Of a DNA stretch of 64,000 nucleotides, positions 41,688-51,306 are shown one piece after another. Origin of the DNA: Trichococcus shcherbakoviae. Lineage in GTDB: Bacteria > Bacillota > Bacilli > Lactobacillales > Aerococcaceae. Made by a program: the position numbers and the translations under genes. Numbering within the stretch: position 1 is the first letter of the stretch; each line of letters begins with the position of its first letter. The notes under the pieces were generated by a model. The model ran no database searches, was not told the origin of the DNA, and saw only the letters and a program-made list of their open reading frames with translations. Location: contig NZ_OY762653.1 of the NCBI RefSeq assembly GCF_963666195.1, forward strand, positions 1,633,501 to 1,697,500. Direction: 5' to 3'.

Positions 41688-41737
41688 AGTGCTTTTCCTC
41701 CCGCTTGAACGAAGGGGAGGAGTGGGCGCTTTTTTTG
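41688..41737 (+). terminator. Terminator between the small membrane gene and mnmE
   Basis: TCCTCCC/GGGAGGA and an outer AGTGC/GCGCT stem are followed by seven T, about 35 bp before mnmE. It could also act as an attenuator of mnmE. Confidence 0.8.
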
Positions 41738-41770
41738 TACGCTGAAACAACCAAGAAAGGACGACAATGA

Positions 41771-43162
41771 ATGATTACAAATGAATTTGATACCATCGCC
41801 GCCATTTCGACGCCGCCTGGAGAAGGGGCCATCGGAATCGTACGTTTGAGCGGAGATCAAGCAATCCAGATAGCCGATGCCTTATACCGATTCGGTACGA
41901 AGCACTTGGCCGATGTCGCCACACACACCATCAATTACGGTCACCTTTATGATCCGCGCACAGGCGACATGATCGACGAGGTCATGGTGTCCGTCATGCA
42001 TGGACCGAAGACGTTCACCCGCGAAGATGTAGTGGAAATCAACTGCCACGGTGGTGTCGTGAGCGTCAACCGGATTCTGCAGACAATTCTCCAGAACGGC
42101 GCCCGCATGGCGGAGCCCGGGGAATTTACGAAGCGCGCCTTCCTGAACGGCCGGATCGATTTGTCTCAGGCCGAAGCGGTTATGGACTTGATCCGTGCCA
42201 AAACCGATCGTGCCATGAATGTGGCCCTGCATCAGTTGGACGGCAAATTGTCCGGTATGATCCGCGATATCCGTCAGATCATCCTGAACACATTGGCTGA
42301 GGTAGAAGTGAACATCGACTACCCGGAATACGATGACGTCGAGGAAGTGACGACGAAGCTGTTGAAGGAACGTACCATTGAAGTGCGCGGACACATCCAG
42401 CACTTGTTGGATACCGCCAAGCAAGGAAAGATCCTGCGCGAAGGGTTACAGACAGCCATCATCGGACGCCCGAACGTAGGGAAATCCAGTTTGCTGAACC
42501 GCCTGCTGCGCGAAGAGAAAGCCATCGTGACCGACATCGCCGGCACAACCCGCGATACGATCGAGGAATACGTAAACGTCAGAGGCGTTCCCTTGAAGCT
42601 GATCGATACAGCTGGCATCCGTGAAACGGATGACGTCGTGGAAAAAATCGGCGTCGAACGCAGCCGGAAAGCTTTGGCTGAAGCCGATCTGATTCTGTTG
42701 CTGATCAACCAGAACGAAGGGCTCACGGAAGAGGACAAGCAGCTTCTGGAAGATACGAAGGACATGAACCGCATTATCCTGATGAACAAAATGGATCTGG
42801 AAGCGAACATGACGACAGCTGATCTGGAGCCTTGGAGCGATCCTGAAAGAGTCATCGAAACATCGATGCTGAGTGAAAGTGGATTGGATCAACTGGAAAA
42901 ACAGATCACGAAGATGTTCTTCTCAGGGGAAACCGGCGAGAAGGATGCGACCTATGTATCCAATGTCCGCCACATCGCGCTCTTGAACGATGCGATGGAT
43001 TCGCTGGATGAAGTGCTGAGCGGCATCGAATCGGGCATGCCGATCGACCTCGTCCAGATCGACTTTACTCGTTGCTGGGACCTGCTCGGAGAAATCACCG
43101 GTGACAGCGTCCAAGACGAACTCCTCACCCAACTCTTCACACAGTTCTGCTTAGGAAAATAA
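41771..43162 (+). CDS. mnmE: tRNA modification GTPase MnmE
   Basis: MnmE works with MnmG to add the carboxymethylaminomethyl group to wobble U34 of certain tRNAs. The 463-residue protein has an N-terminal folate-binding domain ([19 protein letters not shown]), a central helical domain, an inserted G domain ([23 protein letters not shown]) and the C-terminal CLGK with the conserved Cys. It starts at ATG 41771. In relatives it directly follows jag; here 24 kb of other genes lie between. Confidence 0.97.
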   Translation: MITNEFDTIAAISTPPGEGAIGIVRLSGDQAIQIADALYRFGTKHLADVATHTINYGHLYDPRTGDMIDEVMVSVMHGPKTFTREDVVEINCHGGVVSVNRILQTILQNGARMAEPGEFTKRAFLNGRIDLSQAEAVMDLIRAKTDRAMNVALHQLDGKLSGMIRDIRQIILNTLAEVEVNIDYPEYDDVEEVTTKLLKERTIEVRGHIQHLLDTAKQGKILREGLQTAIIGRPNVGKSSLLNRLLREEKAIVTDIAGTTRDTIEEYVNVRGVPLKLIDTAGIRETDDVVEKIGVERSRKALAEADLILLLINQNEGLTEEDKQLLEDTKDMNRIILMNKMDLEANMTTADLEPWSDPERVIETSMLSESGLDQLEKQITKMFFSGETGEKDATYVSNVRHIALLNDAMDSLDEVLSGIESGMPIDLVQIDFTRCWDLLGEITGDSVQDELLTQLFTQFCLGK

Positions 43163-43163
43163 A

Positions 43164-43282
43164 GGATACGATGAATTGCGTTTAGAGGGTGAGCACTAAG
43201 GGGACATTACGAGAACGGCCGTTTTTTGGCCGTGACGTAATGTCAACTTAGGCGGAACCCTCTGCATTTCAGAGTTCAACTA
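43164..43282 (+). repeat. Composite multi-hairpin repeat, copy 2 (mnmE-mnmG gap)
   Basis: The element begins GGATACGATGAATTGCG one base after the mnmE stop and ends CAGAGTTCAACTA. Nested stems are: TGAATTGC with GCATTTCA (one mismatch); AGAGGGT with ACCCTCT (43184-43190/43257-43263); CTAAG with CTTAG (43196/43247); GACATTACG with CGTAATGTC (43203-43211/43236-43244); and ACGGCC with GGCCGT. It is a single long branched hairpin lacking the second hairpin of copies 1 and 4. Confidence 0.85.
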
Positions 43283-43351
43283 CTATGATACGACACATTG
43301 CCCAATGAAGGTTAGGAACAAATAGATAGCATAAATGGAAGGAATGGAAAA

Positions 43352-45247
43352 ATGAACAGATTTGAAGCTGGAAGTTTTGATGTGATTGTTGTAGGAGCCG
43401 GACATGCCGGATCCGAAGCGGCGCTTGCTGCCGCGCGTATGGGATGCAGCACGATGCTGGTTACCATCGATTTGAACATGGTTGCCTTTATGCCCTGCAA
43501 TCCATCCATCGGCGGACCTGCGAAAGGTGTCGTCGTGAGAGAAATCGATGCATTGGGCGGCGAGATGGGACGCAACATCGACAAAACGTATATCCAAATG
43601 CGCATGCTGAACACAGGGAAAGGACCTGCCGTTCAAGCTTTGCGCGCACAAGCGGATAAGGATGACTATGCCCATCATATGAAGCACACCATCGAAAAAC
43701 AAGAGAACTTGCTGCTGAAGCAAGCCATCGTTGAAGAATTGATCGTAGAAGACGGTGAAGTCAAGGGCGTAGTGACGCATACAGGCGCTGTTTACCGCGC
43801 TGGGGCCGTCGTCATCACAGCCGGAACTTCTTCCCGAGGAAAAATCATCATCGGGGACTTGGTTTACTCTTCCGGACCGAACAACTCGCAGCCGTCCATC
43901 AAATTATCCGAAAATCTGCTTGATCTGGGATTTGAATTGGCGCGCTTCAAGACCGGAACGCCGCCGCGGGTGATGGCTTCGACCATCGATTATTCCAAAA
44001 CTGAGGAACAGCCCGGTGACGTCGAGCCGAATCATTTCAGCTTCCTTTCCAAAGATGAAGACTATCTGAAAGATCAATTATCCTGCTGGCTGACTTATAC
44101 GAGTCCGGAAAGCCACGAGATAATCCGCGACAATCTCCACCGCGCGCCTATGTTCACGGGTATCGTGGAAGGCGTAGGGGCACGTTATTGCCCATCAATC
44201 GAAGATAAAATCGTCCGTTTCAGCGACAAACCGCGCCATCAGCTCTTCCTTGAGCCTGAAGGCCGCGAAAACGAAGAAGTCTATGTGCAGGGCTTGTCCA
44301 CTTCATTGCCGGAAGATGTTCAGCTTGATCTGATCCGTTCCGTACCTGGGATGGAAAATGCCCAAATGATGCGGACAGGCTATGCCATCGAATACGATGT
44401 CGTAAAACCGCATCAGTTGCGTCTTTCCTTGGAGACAAAACTGGTGAAGAATCTGTTTACTGCCGGCCAAACGAACGGCACATCCGGTTATGAAGAAGCT
44501 GCCGGACAAGGCATCGTTGCCGGCATCAATGCCGCTTTGGCTGTACAAGGGAAAGAACCAATGATCCTGAAACGCAGCGATGGCTACATCGGCGTCATGA
44601 TCGATGATCTGGTCACAAAAGGAACAATGGAGCCTTATCGCTTGCTGACTTCGCGCGCTGAGTACCGTCTGTTGCTTCGCCATGATAACGCCGACTTCCG
44701 CTTGACCGAAATGAGCCGTGAAATCGGTTTGGTGACGGAAGAACGCTATGCCTCATTCCTTGAGAAAAAACAGGCTGTCGAAAAGGAAATCGCCCGCCTC
44801 GAAAGTACGCGCCTGAAACCGACTGAAGAGCTGCAGGCTTTCCTTGCGGAACAAAATTCCGCTCCGCTGAAGGACGGCATTCTGTTTGCCGATATTTTGA
44901 AGCGTCCGGAACTGAAATATGAAGGTCTGATCGCTTTTGCGCCGCTTGAAGAAGCTTTGCCGAAAGAGGTCATCAAGCAAGTAGAAGTGCAGATCAAATA
45001 TGCCGGCTACATCAAGAAAGCAGTCGAAAAAGTGGACAAGCTGAAGAAGATGGAAGAAAAACGCATCCCTGCGAACATCGATTACGATGCAATCAACGGA
45101 ATCGCCAATGAAGCCAAACAGAACCTGAAGAAGATTCAACCGGAAACGATTGCCCAAGCAAGCCGGATCAGCGGCGTCAACCCAGCCGACATCTCCGTAT
45201 TGATGGTCTACGTGACCCAAGGGAAGATTGCAAAAATAGCAGAATAG
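43352..45247 (+). CDS. mnmG: tRNA uridine 5-carboxymethylaminomethyl modification enzyme MnmG
   Basis: MnmG (GidA) is the FAD-dependent partner of MnmE in wobble-uridine modification. The 631-residue protein has the FAD motif [21 protein letters not shown], the family signature GPKGVV-like [24 protein letters not shown] and the C-terminal MnmE-interacting helical domain. AAGGAATGG precedes ATG 43352. A structured repeat separates it from mnmE. Confidence 0.97.
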   Translation: MNRFEAGSFDVIVVGAGHAGSEAALAAARMGCSTMLVTIDLNMVAFMPCNPSIGGPAKGVVVREIDALGGEMGRNIDKTYIQMRMLNTGKGPAVQALRAQADKDDYAHHMKHTIEKQENLLLKQAIVEELIVEDGEVKGVVTHTGAVYRAGAVVITAGTSSRGKIIIGDLVYSSGPNNSQPSIKLSENLLDLGFELARFKTGTPPRVMASTIDYSKTEEQPGDVEPNHFSFLSKDEDYLKDQLSCWLTYTSPESHEIIRDNLHRAPMFTGIVEGVGARYCPSIEDKIVRFSDKPRHQLFLEPEGRENEEVYVQGLSTSLPEDVQLDLIRSVPGMENAQMMRTGYAIEYDVVKPHQLRLSLETKLVKNLFTAGQTNGTSGYEEAAGQGIVAGINAALAVQGKEPMILKRSDGYIGVMIDDLVTKGTMEPYRLLTSRAEYRLLLRHDNADFRLTEMSREIGLVTEERYASFLEKKQAVEKEIARLESTRLKPTEELQAFLAEQNSAPLKDGILFADILKRPELKYEGLIAFAPLEEALPKEVIKQVEVQIKYAGYIKKAVEKVDKLKKMEEKRIPANIDYDAINGIANEAKQNLKKIQPETIAQASRISGVNPADISVLMVYVTQGKIAKIAE

Positions 45248-45250
45248 GAA

Positions 45251-45292
45251 GCCGGGGCTGTCTCCTCTCGAGATAGCCTCGTTTTTTGTCGT
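45251..45292 (+). terminator. Terminator after mnmG
   Basis: CGGGGCT-G-TCTC pairs with GAGA-T-AGCCTCG, followed by TTTTTT, directly after the mnmG stop. Confidence 0.85.
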
Positions 45293-45347
45293 TATCCGTT
45301 AACTTTCTTCACGACCGCTCTCCATGGTCGAGAGACCCACTTTTCTC

Positions 45348-45478
45348 CTCCGGCGATCGGAGGCTTCGCCGGAGTTCGGTCTGCATTTTCACCTGTGTTC
45401 TCCGATGAGCGCGGGCCTATCGGAGTTAAGCCTGATTTCTGGGTCGCTGTTCTCCGGTGGACGGATTCTTCACCGGAG
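45348..45478 (-). repeat. Array of three hairpins with exact 52-bp period
   Basis: In the 315-bp gap between mnmG and the AraC gene, three hairpins start at 45348, 45400 and 45452, exactly 52 bp apart. The stems are CTCCGGCG/CGCCGGAG, CTCCGAT/ATCGGAG and CTCCGGTG/CACCGGAG, so changes on one arm are matched on the other. Loops are 11-12 bases. Read on the minus strand, the hairpin-plus-linker GGAGAACAGCGACCC resembles GGACAAACGCAACCC of the array at 51.3 kb. Nothing else is evident in the gap apart from a CTCTC/GAGAG hairpin near 45318. Confidence 0.8.
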
Positions 45479-45562
45479 CTGCGCACGCATTCCGTCGTTT
45501 TTGAAGATTGAATTATAGTATAATGGAATGTAAATGGAACAAGGAAGGATAGGAGGCGGCAG

Positions 45563-46411
45563 ATGCGTTACCATCATGAAATCATCGAATCTGATCCGGA
45601 ACTCCCCGTGTTCTATATTTTTCACAACGAAAGAACGGATTCCGGCGTACTTGCCCATTGGCACAAATCATTGGAAATCAGCTATACGATGTCGGGAAAG
45701 ATCAGCGAATTCACGATCGATGGGACCGTCCACGAAACGAATGCCGGCGACATCCTTGTCATCAATTCGAATGAAGTCCATTCCATCTGGGACGATCACA
45801 ACAAGACGAAGGCTTTGTCGCTCATTTTCCCGTATGCCTTCATCAAATCCGAGATACCGAATTACGACAACAAAAGCTTCCGTTTGACGAATCGGACTGG
45901 CTATACGGAGCTGCAAAGAGAGAAGCTAGCTGAGTTGCGCAGCTTGCTGGACCGGTACTTTGTCGTTATGGAAAGCGCCGGCGCCGTCAAAGCCAGACTT
46001 TTGCTGAAAGGGATGCTGTACCAGATCCTTTTCCTTCTGGATGCGTACTTTTCTGTCCCAAAAACGGATAAGAACAGAGGCATCTCCTCGTTGCCGCTGA
46101 TTTCCGCCATAACGGAACACATCGACGAGAATCTGGACAAAAATCTGGCGGTCGATAAACTGGCAGCGGCTTTCCATCTCTCCTATACGCATCTGTGCAG
46201 ATTGTTCAAAAAGGAAACCGGCAGCACAATCCACAGCTATATTGTCGAACAACGCCTTAACAAAGCTGTGAAACTGCTGATGTTCACCGACAAAAATATC
46301 CGCTATATCGTGGACGCCTGCGGATTTCCCAATCAAAAATCCTTTTCGTCGGCCTTCAAAAATAAACATGGCATGACGCCGAAACGTTACCGGGAGGAGA
46401 AAAAGGTATGA
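45563..46411 (+). CDS. AraC-family transcriptional regulator
   Basis: This 282-residue regulator has an N-terminal cupin-like sensing domain (about 10-140, with AHWHKSLEISYTMSG and GDILVINSNEVHS) and two C-terminal helix-turn-helix motifs (about 185-280, with FHLSYTHLCRLFKKETG and GFPNQKSFSSAFKNKHGMTPKRY). Such proteins usually activate carbohydrate-use genes. The neighbour downstream is a secreted esterase-like lipoprotein, a plausible target. A TATAAT lies about 40 bp upstream. Confidence 0.88.
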   Translation: MRYHHEIIESDPELPVFYIFHNERTDSGVLAHWHKSLEISYTMSGKISEFTIDGTVHETNAGDILVINSNEVHSIWDDHNKTKALSLIFPYAFIKSEIPNYDNKSFRLTNRTGYTELQREKLAELRSLLDRYFVVMESAGAVKARLLLKGMLYQILFLLDAYFSVPKTDKNRGISSLPLISAITEHIDENLDKNLAVDKLAAAFHLSYTHLCRLFKKETGSTIHSYIVEQRLNKAVKLLMFTDKNIRYIVDACGFPNQKSFSSAFKNKHGMTPKRYREEKKV

Positions 46412-46578
46412 ACTGCCCATAATGATGGCACAAATCGCCCCTTTTTCTGCCGGAAATTCCCTAAAATAACAAGTAGGGAAGGCGCTACCCGTTTTAGCTG
46501 TGATTATAATGAAACCGTTTTACGGAAGGGTGGGATATTGCCTGTTTGGACGAAAAAAGGATATGGAGGGATTAGGGA

Positions 46579-48126
46579 ATGAGACGTAAGACATTCAGCA
46601 CTATTTTTACATTAGGGATAACGGCAGGCTTGCTTGCCAGTTGCGGTTCCGGAGAATCGGCGGATCAACAGGATTCAGCCCAACAAGAAAGTGTGCAATC
46701 GGCCGCTGCTTACGATGGCGTCGTGAAGACCAGCATCTATGTAAAAGGCTATGAAGGAGGACCGGGTGTACCGAAACTCATCATCGAGTTGGAGGATGCG
46801 GTCGACAGTGTCGATCCTAGTGGCTGGCAGGTCATGACAGCCGGGGCGAAACGCACGGTTACGGACGTCTACACATCCGATGAGAACGGGAATCCGCAGG
46901 AAAATTCAAACTTCATCGCGATCGATATGGAGACCGGCTTCAATGATGCGACGTTCAGCGTGATCGGATCTCCGTTCACCTACAATACGACGACATCGAT
47001 GAATGAATGGTCCCCAGCTTATGAGGTCGCAATCGCTGCGCCTTCGATCACGATCGAGGATGAGGACTACTCTTTGAGCATCACGGAGGATGCCGCAAAC
47101 AACCGCATCTCCCCGGATACCGATTTGTTCACGGCGAGAGGGACTTTCAGTGGCACCTACGTGAATCCGATGACGGATCAAGAAGAGGAATTGACGCTTT
47201 CGACAGCTGCCTATGAACCGGAAGGACTTGCCGAAGGGGAAGCGAATCCGTTGGTCATCTGGCTGCACGGCCAAGGGGAAGGCGGAACAGATCCCGACAT
47301 CGCCATCCTTGGAAATGAAGTGTCCGCATTGGCAAAAGAGGAGATCCAGTCCTATTTCCAAACCGATGACGTGGCCGGTGCGTATGTTCTGGCTGTCCAA
47401 GCGCCTACCTATTGGATGGATGAAGGGGATGGAACGAACGGGAACGGCAGCGGCATCTCCCGATACACGGAAATCTTGATGGATACGATCAATGATTATG
47501 TCGCTGCGCATCCGGATGTCGATACCGACCGCATCTATCTGGGAGGTTGCTCGAACGGCGGCTACATGACCATGAACATGGTCATCCAATACCCTGCCTA
47601 TTTTGCAGCGGCTTATCCCGTCTGCGAGGCGTATGCTTATTATGAATATGAGCGGAACAGCGACGGCACCTACGTGAAAACGAATGATGAAGCTACCGGA
47701 ACATCGAGTTTTGTGAAGACAGATCAAGTTTGGTTTACAGAAGAAAAAATCCAGGCGATCAAAGACTTGCCGATTTGGTTGGTCCAATCTGCGGATGATC
47801 CGGTTGTCGTGCCTATGAACTATCTGTTGCCGACTTACCAGGCACTTATCCAGGCGGGAGCGGAAAACACTTGGGTTTCCTACTTTGAAACGGTTGAAGG
47901 AACGGACAGCCTAGGCACTACTTACCTAGGTCATTTCTCCTGGATCTACTTGTTCAATAACCAGGTAACTGGTGTCCAGGATAAAGCTGCTATCATTGCT
48001 TCGACTGACGCTGAAACGTTCGGCTTCGAAGCAAGCAACGCTACCGGAGGCGGCGCGGCGGCAGCGACAGTCGGCGAAACTACTTATACAAATATTTTTG
48101 AGTGGTTGAACGATCAATCGAAATAA
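46579..48126 (+). CDS. Esterase-like lipoprotein (EstA type, alpha/beta hydrolase)
   Basis: The 515-residue protein has a lipoprotein signal with lipobox LLASC (Cys near residue 22), a Gln/Ser-rich spacer, an N-terminal Ig-like domain (about 45-190) and a C-terminal alpha/beta-hydrolase domain. Ser325 in GCSNGG is the likely nucleophile, Asp406 or Asp407 in SADDPVV the acid, and His452 in LGHFSW the base. This fold is found in feruloyl-esterase/PHB-depolymerase-like enzymes and Thermotoga EstA. It is probably surface-anchored and acts on an ester-bearing polymer; the substrate is unknown. TATAAT lies at 46505-46510. The gene follows the AraC gene on the same strand. Confidence 0.85.
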   Translation: MRRKTFSTIFTLGITAGLLASCGSGESADQQDSAQQESVQSAAAYDGVVKTSIYVKGYEGGPGVPKLIIELEDAVDSVDPSGWQVMTAGAKRTVTDVYTSDENGNPQENSNFIAIDMETGFNDATFSVIGSPFTYNTTTSMNEWSPAYEVAIAAPSITIEDEDYSLSITEDAANNRISPDTDLFTARGTFSGTYVNPMTDQEEELTLSTAAYEPEGLAEGEANPLVIWLHGQGEGGTDPDIAILGNEVSALAKEEIQSYFQTDDVAGAYVLAVQAPTYWMDEGDGTNGNGSGISRYTEILMDTINDYVAAHPDVDTDRIYLGGCSNGGYMTMNMVIQYPAYFAAAYPVCEAYAYYEYERNSDGTYVKTNDEATGTSSFVKTDQVWFTEEKIQAIKDLPIWLVQSADDPVVVPMNYLLPTYQALIQAGAENTWVSYFETVEGTDSLGTTYLGHFSWIYLFNNQVTGVQDKAAIIASTDAETFGFEASNATGGGAAAATVGETTYTNIFEWLNDQSK

Positions 48127-48188
48127 AAAAATCATCCTTGAATAAGGATGGCGCATATGCTAAGATGATGACATAACTGCATACGAAA

Positions 48189-48275
48189 AAAGGGAGCTTG
48201 TGTCAGCAGGCTGAGAGGAAGTAATCAACTTCGACCTATTACCTGATTTGGATAATGCCAACGTAGGGAAATAAC
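48189..48275 (+). ncRNA. TPP riboswitch (THI element)
   Basis: GGGAGCTTGTGTCAGCAGG then CTGAGAGG form the pyrimidine-sensing half. GACCTATTACCTGATTTGG then ATAATGCCAACGTAGGGAA form the conserved second half. These are the hallmark sequences of the thiamine pyrophosphate riboswitch. It controls thiM-thiE-HAD-thiD through the terminator just downstream. Confidence 0.97.
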
Positions 48276-48292
48276 ATTGAATGATTCTATTC

Positions 48293-48330
48293 AGCGGGAA
48301 ATGCCTATTCGGACATTTCCCGCTTTTTTT
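48293..48330 (+). terminator. Riboswitch-controlled terminator before thiM
   Basis: AGCGGGAAATG and CATTTCCCGCT form a perfect 11-bp stem followed by seven T, between the TPP aptamer and thiM. TPP binding is expected to favour this terminator. Confidence 0.93.
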
Positions 48331-48365
48331 GTCGTCGCATCAAACAAACTATTTGGAGGTACCCC

Positions 48366-49190
48366 ATGTTCAAAACGCTATTCGAAAATGTACAGCGACA
48401 GACGCCGCTGGTCCATTGCATCACCAATTATGTCACCGTCAATGATGTCGCGAATGTCCTCTTGGCTGCCGGAGGGTCCCCGATCATGGCGGATGCCCCC
48501 GAGGAAGTCGCGGACATCACAAGCATTTGCACCGCCCTGAATCTGAACATCGGAACACTGAACAGCAGAGCCGTGGAGTCCATGCTGCTGGCAGGGCGCC
48601 AAGCTAACGCGCTCTCCCATCCTGTCGTTTTGGATCCGGTCGGCGCGGGGGCATCCTCTTTCAGGACCGAAACGACACTCAGACTGCTGGAGGACATTGC
48701 CTTCACCGTGATCAAAGGGAACATTTCGGAAATGAAGACGATCCATGCCGGCAGCGGCACAACGAAAGGCGTCGATGCCGACATCAGCGATGCCGTGACC
48801 GAGGAGACGCTCGAGGCAACGGTCGCGTTCGCCAAACGATTGGCCGACCGGAATGATGCGGTCGTCGCGATCACCGGAGCGATCGACATCGTTGCGGACC
48901 GGGACAAAGCCTACATCATCCGCAACGGGCATCCGCAGATGGCGAAGGTGTCCGGAACCGGCTGCATGCTGTCGGCAGTGATTGCTGCCTATTGCGGAGC
49001 CAACCCGGAGCAGTTGCTGTATGCCACGGCGGCAGCGGTATGCCTGATGGGAGTCAGCGGCGAGCTGGCTTACGAAAGGATGATCCGCAATGCTGCAGGG
49101 ACGTCATCCTACCGCAGCTACATCATCGATGAAATCAGCAAGATGTCGGCAGAAAAACTGGAAGGGGGCGCTAAAATTGAGACTAGATAA
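48366..49190 (+). CDS. thiM: Hydroxyethylthiazole kinase
   Basis: ThiM phosphorylates the thiazole moiety (HET) salvaged from thiamine breakdown. The 274-residue protein has PLVHCITNYVTVNDVAN, VLDPVGAGASSFR, GNISEM and VSGTGCMLSAV. It is first in the riboswitch-controlled operon, with GGAGG before ATG 48366. Its end overlaps thiE by 14 bases. Confidence 0.96.
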   Translation: MFKTLFENVQRQTPLVHCITNYVTVNDVANVLLAAGGSPIMADAPEEVADITSICTALNLNIGTLNSRAVESMLLAGRQANALSHPVVLDPVGAGASSFRTETTLRLLEDIAFTVIKGNISEMKTIHAGSGTTKGVDADISDAVTEETLEATVAFAKRLADRNDAVVAITGAIDIVADRDKAYIIRNGHPQMAKVSGTGCMLSAVIAAYCGANPEQLLYATAAAVCLMGVSGELAYERMIRNAAGTSSYRSYIIDEISKMSAEKLEGGAKIETR

Positions 49191-49818
49191 GAACGATTTG
49201 CTGCTTTATGCGGTGACCGATCGCCAATGGCTGGGGAACGCGTCCTTGGCGGAACAACTTGAAGAAGCCATCCAGGCGGGCGTTACCGTCGTGCAATTAC
49301 GCGAGAAGGAATTGGATTTCGATGCCTTTGTATCCCTTGGCAAGGAACTGCAGGCCGTGGCCAAACGCCACCGCGTTCCTTTCATCATCAATGATGCGGT
49401 CGATGTAGCCTTGACGCTGGATGCGGACGGCGTTCATGTGGGGCAGAGCGATATGCAGGCGGGAGACGTCCGCAGCCGGATCGGCGAGGGGAAAATACTG
49501 GGCGTTTCTGCCCATTCCGTCGAAGAGGCGCTGACGGCGGAACGGAACGGGGCCGATTATCTGGGTGTCGGTGCCATCTACGGGACAGCGACGAAGCTGG
49601 ATGTCGACACGCTGTCGATCGAAACGCTGCAGCAGATCTGCCAGGCGGTGAGCATACCCGTTGTGGGGATCGGAGGCATTGCTGAAGGGAACATCCTCAA
49701 GCTGAAGGGCAGCGGCATCGACGGGGTTGCCGTCGTATCCGCCATCTTTGCGCAGCCTGACATTACCGCGGCAGTGAAGAGGCTTCGCCCGTTAGCCGAA
49801 GCGATGGTGCAACCATGA
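49177..49818 (+). CDS. thiE: Thiamine-phosphate synthase
   Basis: ThiE joins HMP pyrophosphate and thiazole phosphate to give thiamine monophosphate. The 213-residue TIM-barrel protein has LYAVTDRQWL, GVTVVQLREKELD, FIINDAVDVAL, DGVHVGQSDM, GVGAIYGTATK and VVGIGGIAEGN. I chose TTG 49177, with GGAAGGGGG upstream, lying inside the thiM end; no better ATG exists in frame at this position. It overlaps the HAD gene by 4 bases. Confidence 0.95.
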   Translation: MRLDKNDLLLYAVTDRQWLGNASLAEQLEEAIQAGVTVVQLREKELDFDAFVSLGKELQAVAKRHRVPFIINDAVDVALTLDADGVHVGQSDMQAGDVRSRIGEGKILGVSAHSVEEALTAERNGADYLGVGAIYGTATKLDVDTLSIETLQQICQAVSIPVVGIGGIAEGNILKLKGSGIDGVAVVSAIFAQPDITAAVKRLRPLAEAMVQP

Positions 49819-50456
49819 AACTGGAAGCAGCCATCTTCGATCTGGACGGGACGTTGCTGGATTCCATGCCGATTTGGCAAGGATTGGGAGAAAATTATTT
49901 GCTTCAGAAAAAGGTGCAGCCGGCTTCGGGTCTGCAGGATGCGTTGAAGACGATGAGCCTGCAGCAAACCGCACAACATTTTCGAGCGGCCTACGGATTG
50001 CACGAAGATGAAGAGACAATCATTGGGGAAATTGAAACGCTGATTGCCGATCTTTACCGTTATGAAGTCCCGCTTAAAGCCGGCGTAGCGGAATATCTGC
50101 AGACGTTGCAGGATAAGAATGTGAAAATGTGCATCGCCACCGCGACCGAAAGAAATTTGGCCGAGAGCGCCTTGGAACGTTTGGGCATCAGGGAATACTT
50201 CAGTACCATTCTGACCAGCAGTGAAGTAAAGACGGGCAAAGACAATCCGCTCATTTTTCAGCGGGCGTTCGAACAGCTTGGGGCTCCCCTCACGAAGACC
50301 GTCATCTTTGAGGACGCCCTGCATGCCATCGAAACGGCAACAGCAGCCGGATTCCGGGTGGTCGGCGTCTATGATGAGAGTGCCGCACAATATAGGGAGC
50401 GCATCGAAGCATTGACGGAGCAGTACATCTATTCATTTTCGGATTGGAAAGGATGA
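49815..50456 (+). CDS. HAD-family phosphatase in the thiamine operon
   Basis: This 213-residue haloacid-dehalogenase-superfamily protein has motif I FDLDGTLLDS (Asp9 and Asp11), a helical cap, motif II near CIATATERN, the conserved Lys in KTGKDNP and motif III VIFEDALHAI. It overlaps both thiE and thiD by 4 bases, so it is an integral member of the thi operon under the TPP riboswitch. A phosphatase acting on a thiamine-pathway phosphate (for example thiamine monophosphate) is a reasonable inference; the substrate is not proven. Confidence 0.88.
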   Translation: MKLEAAIFDLDGTLLDSMPIWQGLGENYLLQKKVQPASGLQDALKTMSLQQTAQHFRAAYGLHEDEETIIGEIETLIADLYRYEVPLKAGVAEYLQTLQDKNVKMCIATATERNLAESALERLGIREYFSTILTSSEVKTGKDNPLIFQRAFEQLGAPLTKTVIFEDALHAIETATAAGFRVVGVYDESAAQYRERIEALTEQYIYSFSDWKG

Positions 50457-51268
50457 GCAAAAATATGAAAACAGTATTGACGATCGCCGGTTCGGACAGC
50501 AGCGGCGGAGCGGGGATCCAAGCGGACCTGAAGACGATGATGGCGCATAAAGTCTATGGGATGAGCGTGATCACAGCGCTGACGGCACAGAACACGACGG
50601 GGGTTGCCGGAATCATGGAGGTGACGCCTGAATTTGTGGCGCAGCAGCTGGATTGCGTCTTCAAGGATATCCGGCCGGATGCGGTGAAGATCGGCATGGT
50701 GTCGAACGCCGCAATCATCAAAGTCATCGCGGAGAAGCTGGTCGAATACAAAGCGGAGAATATCGTCGTGGATCCGGTCATGGTGGCCACTAGCGGCAGC
50801 AGCCTGATGCAGGACGATGCCAGCCAAGCTTTGCGGACGCTGTTGTTGCCGTTGGCTGATGTGATCACCCCCAATGTGCCGGAAGGAGAGGTGCTGAGCG
50901 GTGTCAAGATCGAGACGAAGGCGGATATGCTGGCTGCAGCGGACCGTATCGCTTCAGCAGCAGGAACCAGTGTGCTCCTGAAAGGCGGCCATCTCAAGGA
51001 CAGCGCCGACGATCTGCTATTTATGGACGGAAAAGTCAGTTGGTTCGAGTCGGAACGGATCGAAAACCCGAATACGCATGGCACCGGCTGCACGCTTTCC
51101 TCAGCCATCGCAGCGAATCTGGCTTTAGGCCACGGAATGGAAGAGAGCATCCGCCAAGCCAAAGCCTACATCACCGGCGCGCTCCGTGACGGACTGGATC
51201 TGGGCAAGGGCAGCGGCCCACTCAATCACGCTTATCGCATCAACTGGAAAGGTGGCTGTCTTCTATGA
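50453..51268 (+). CDS. thiD: Hydroxymethylpyrimidine/phosphomethylpyrimidine kinase
   Basis: ThiD phosphorylates HMP and then HMP phosphate to HMP pyrophosphate, the partner of thiazole phosphate in the ThiE reaction. The protein (about 271 residues) has TIAGSDSSGGAGIQADLKT, VDPVMVATSGSSL, LLKGGHLKD and THGTGCTLSSAIA. ATG 50453 overlaps the previous stop as ATGA; ATG 50465 (start MKTVLTIAG) is an equally plausible alternative. The stop codon lies inside the operon's terminator hairpin. Confidence 0.95.
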   Translation: MSKNMKTVLTIAGSDSSGGAGIQADLKTMMAHKVYGMSVITALTAQNTTGVAGIMEVTPEFVAQQLDCVFKDIRPDAVKIGMVSNAAIIKVIAEKLVEYKAENIVVDPVMVATSGSSLMQDDASQALRTLLLPLADVITPNVPEGEVLSGVKIETKADMLAAADRIASAAGTSVLLKGGHLKDSADDLLFMDGKVSWFESERIENPNTHGTGCTLSSAIAANLALGHGMEESIRQAKAYITGALRDGLDLGKGSGPLNHAYRINWKGGCLL

Positions 51269-51282
51269 AGACGGCCTTTTCT
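51254..51282 (+). terminator. Terminator overlapping the thiD stop codon
   Basis: GGCTGTCTTC pairs with GAAGACGGCC (one mismatch) around a TAT loop, followed by TTTTC. The stop codon of thiD lies in the loop and right arm. Confidence 0.8.
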
Positions 51283-51306
51283 GGGTGCTGCCGCCACACT
51301 CATGTC

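Noticed and set aside
46505..46522. cre-like site at the esterase promoter (TGAAACCGTTTTAC)
   Set aside because: The last two consensus positions (CA) are both wrong, so CcpA control is not claimed.
48136..48155. CATCCTT/AAGGATG hairpin after the esterase gene as its terminator
   Set aside because: The T-run is on the minus-strand side, so it would not terminate plus-strand transcription; no minus-strand gene needs it.
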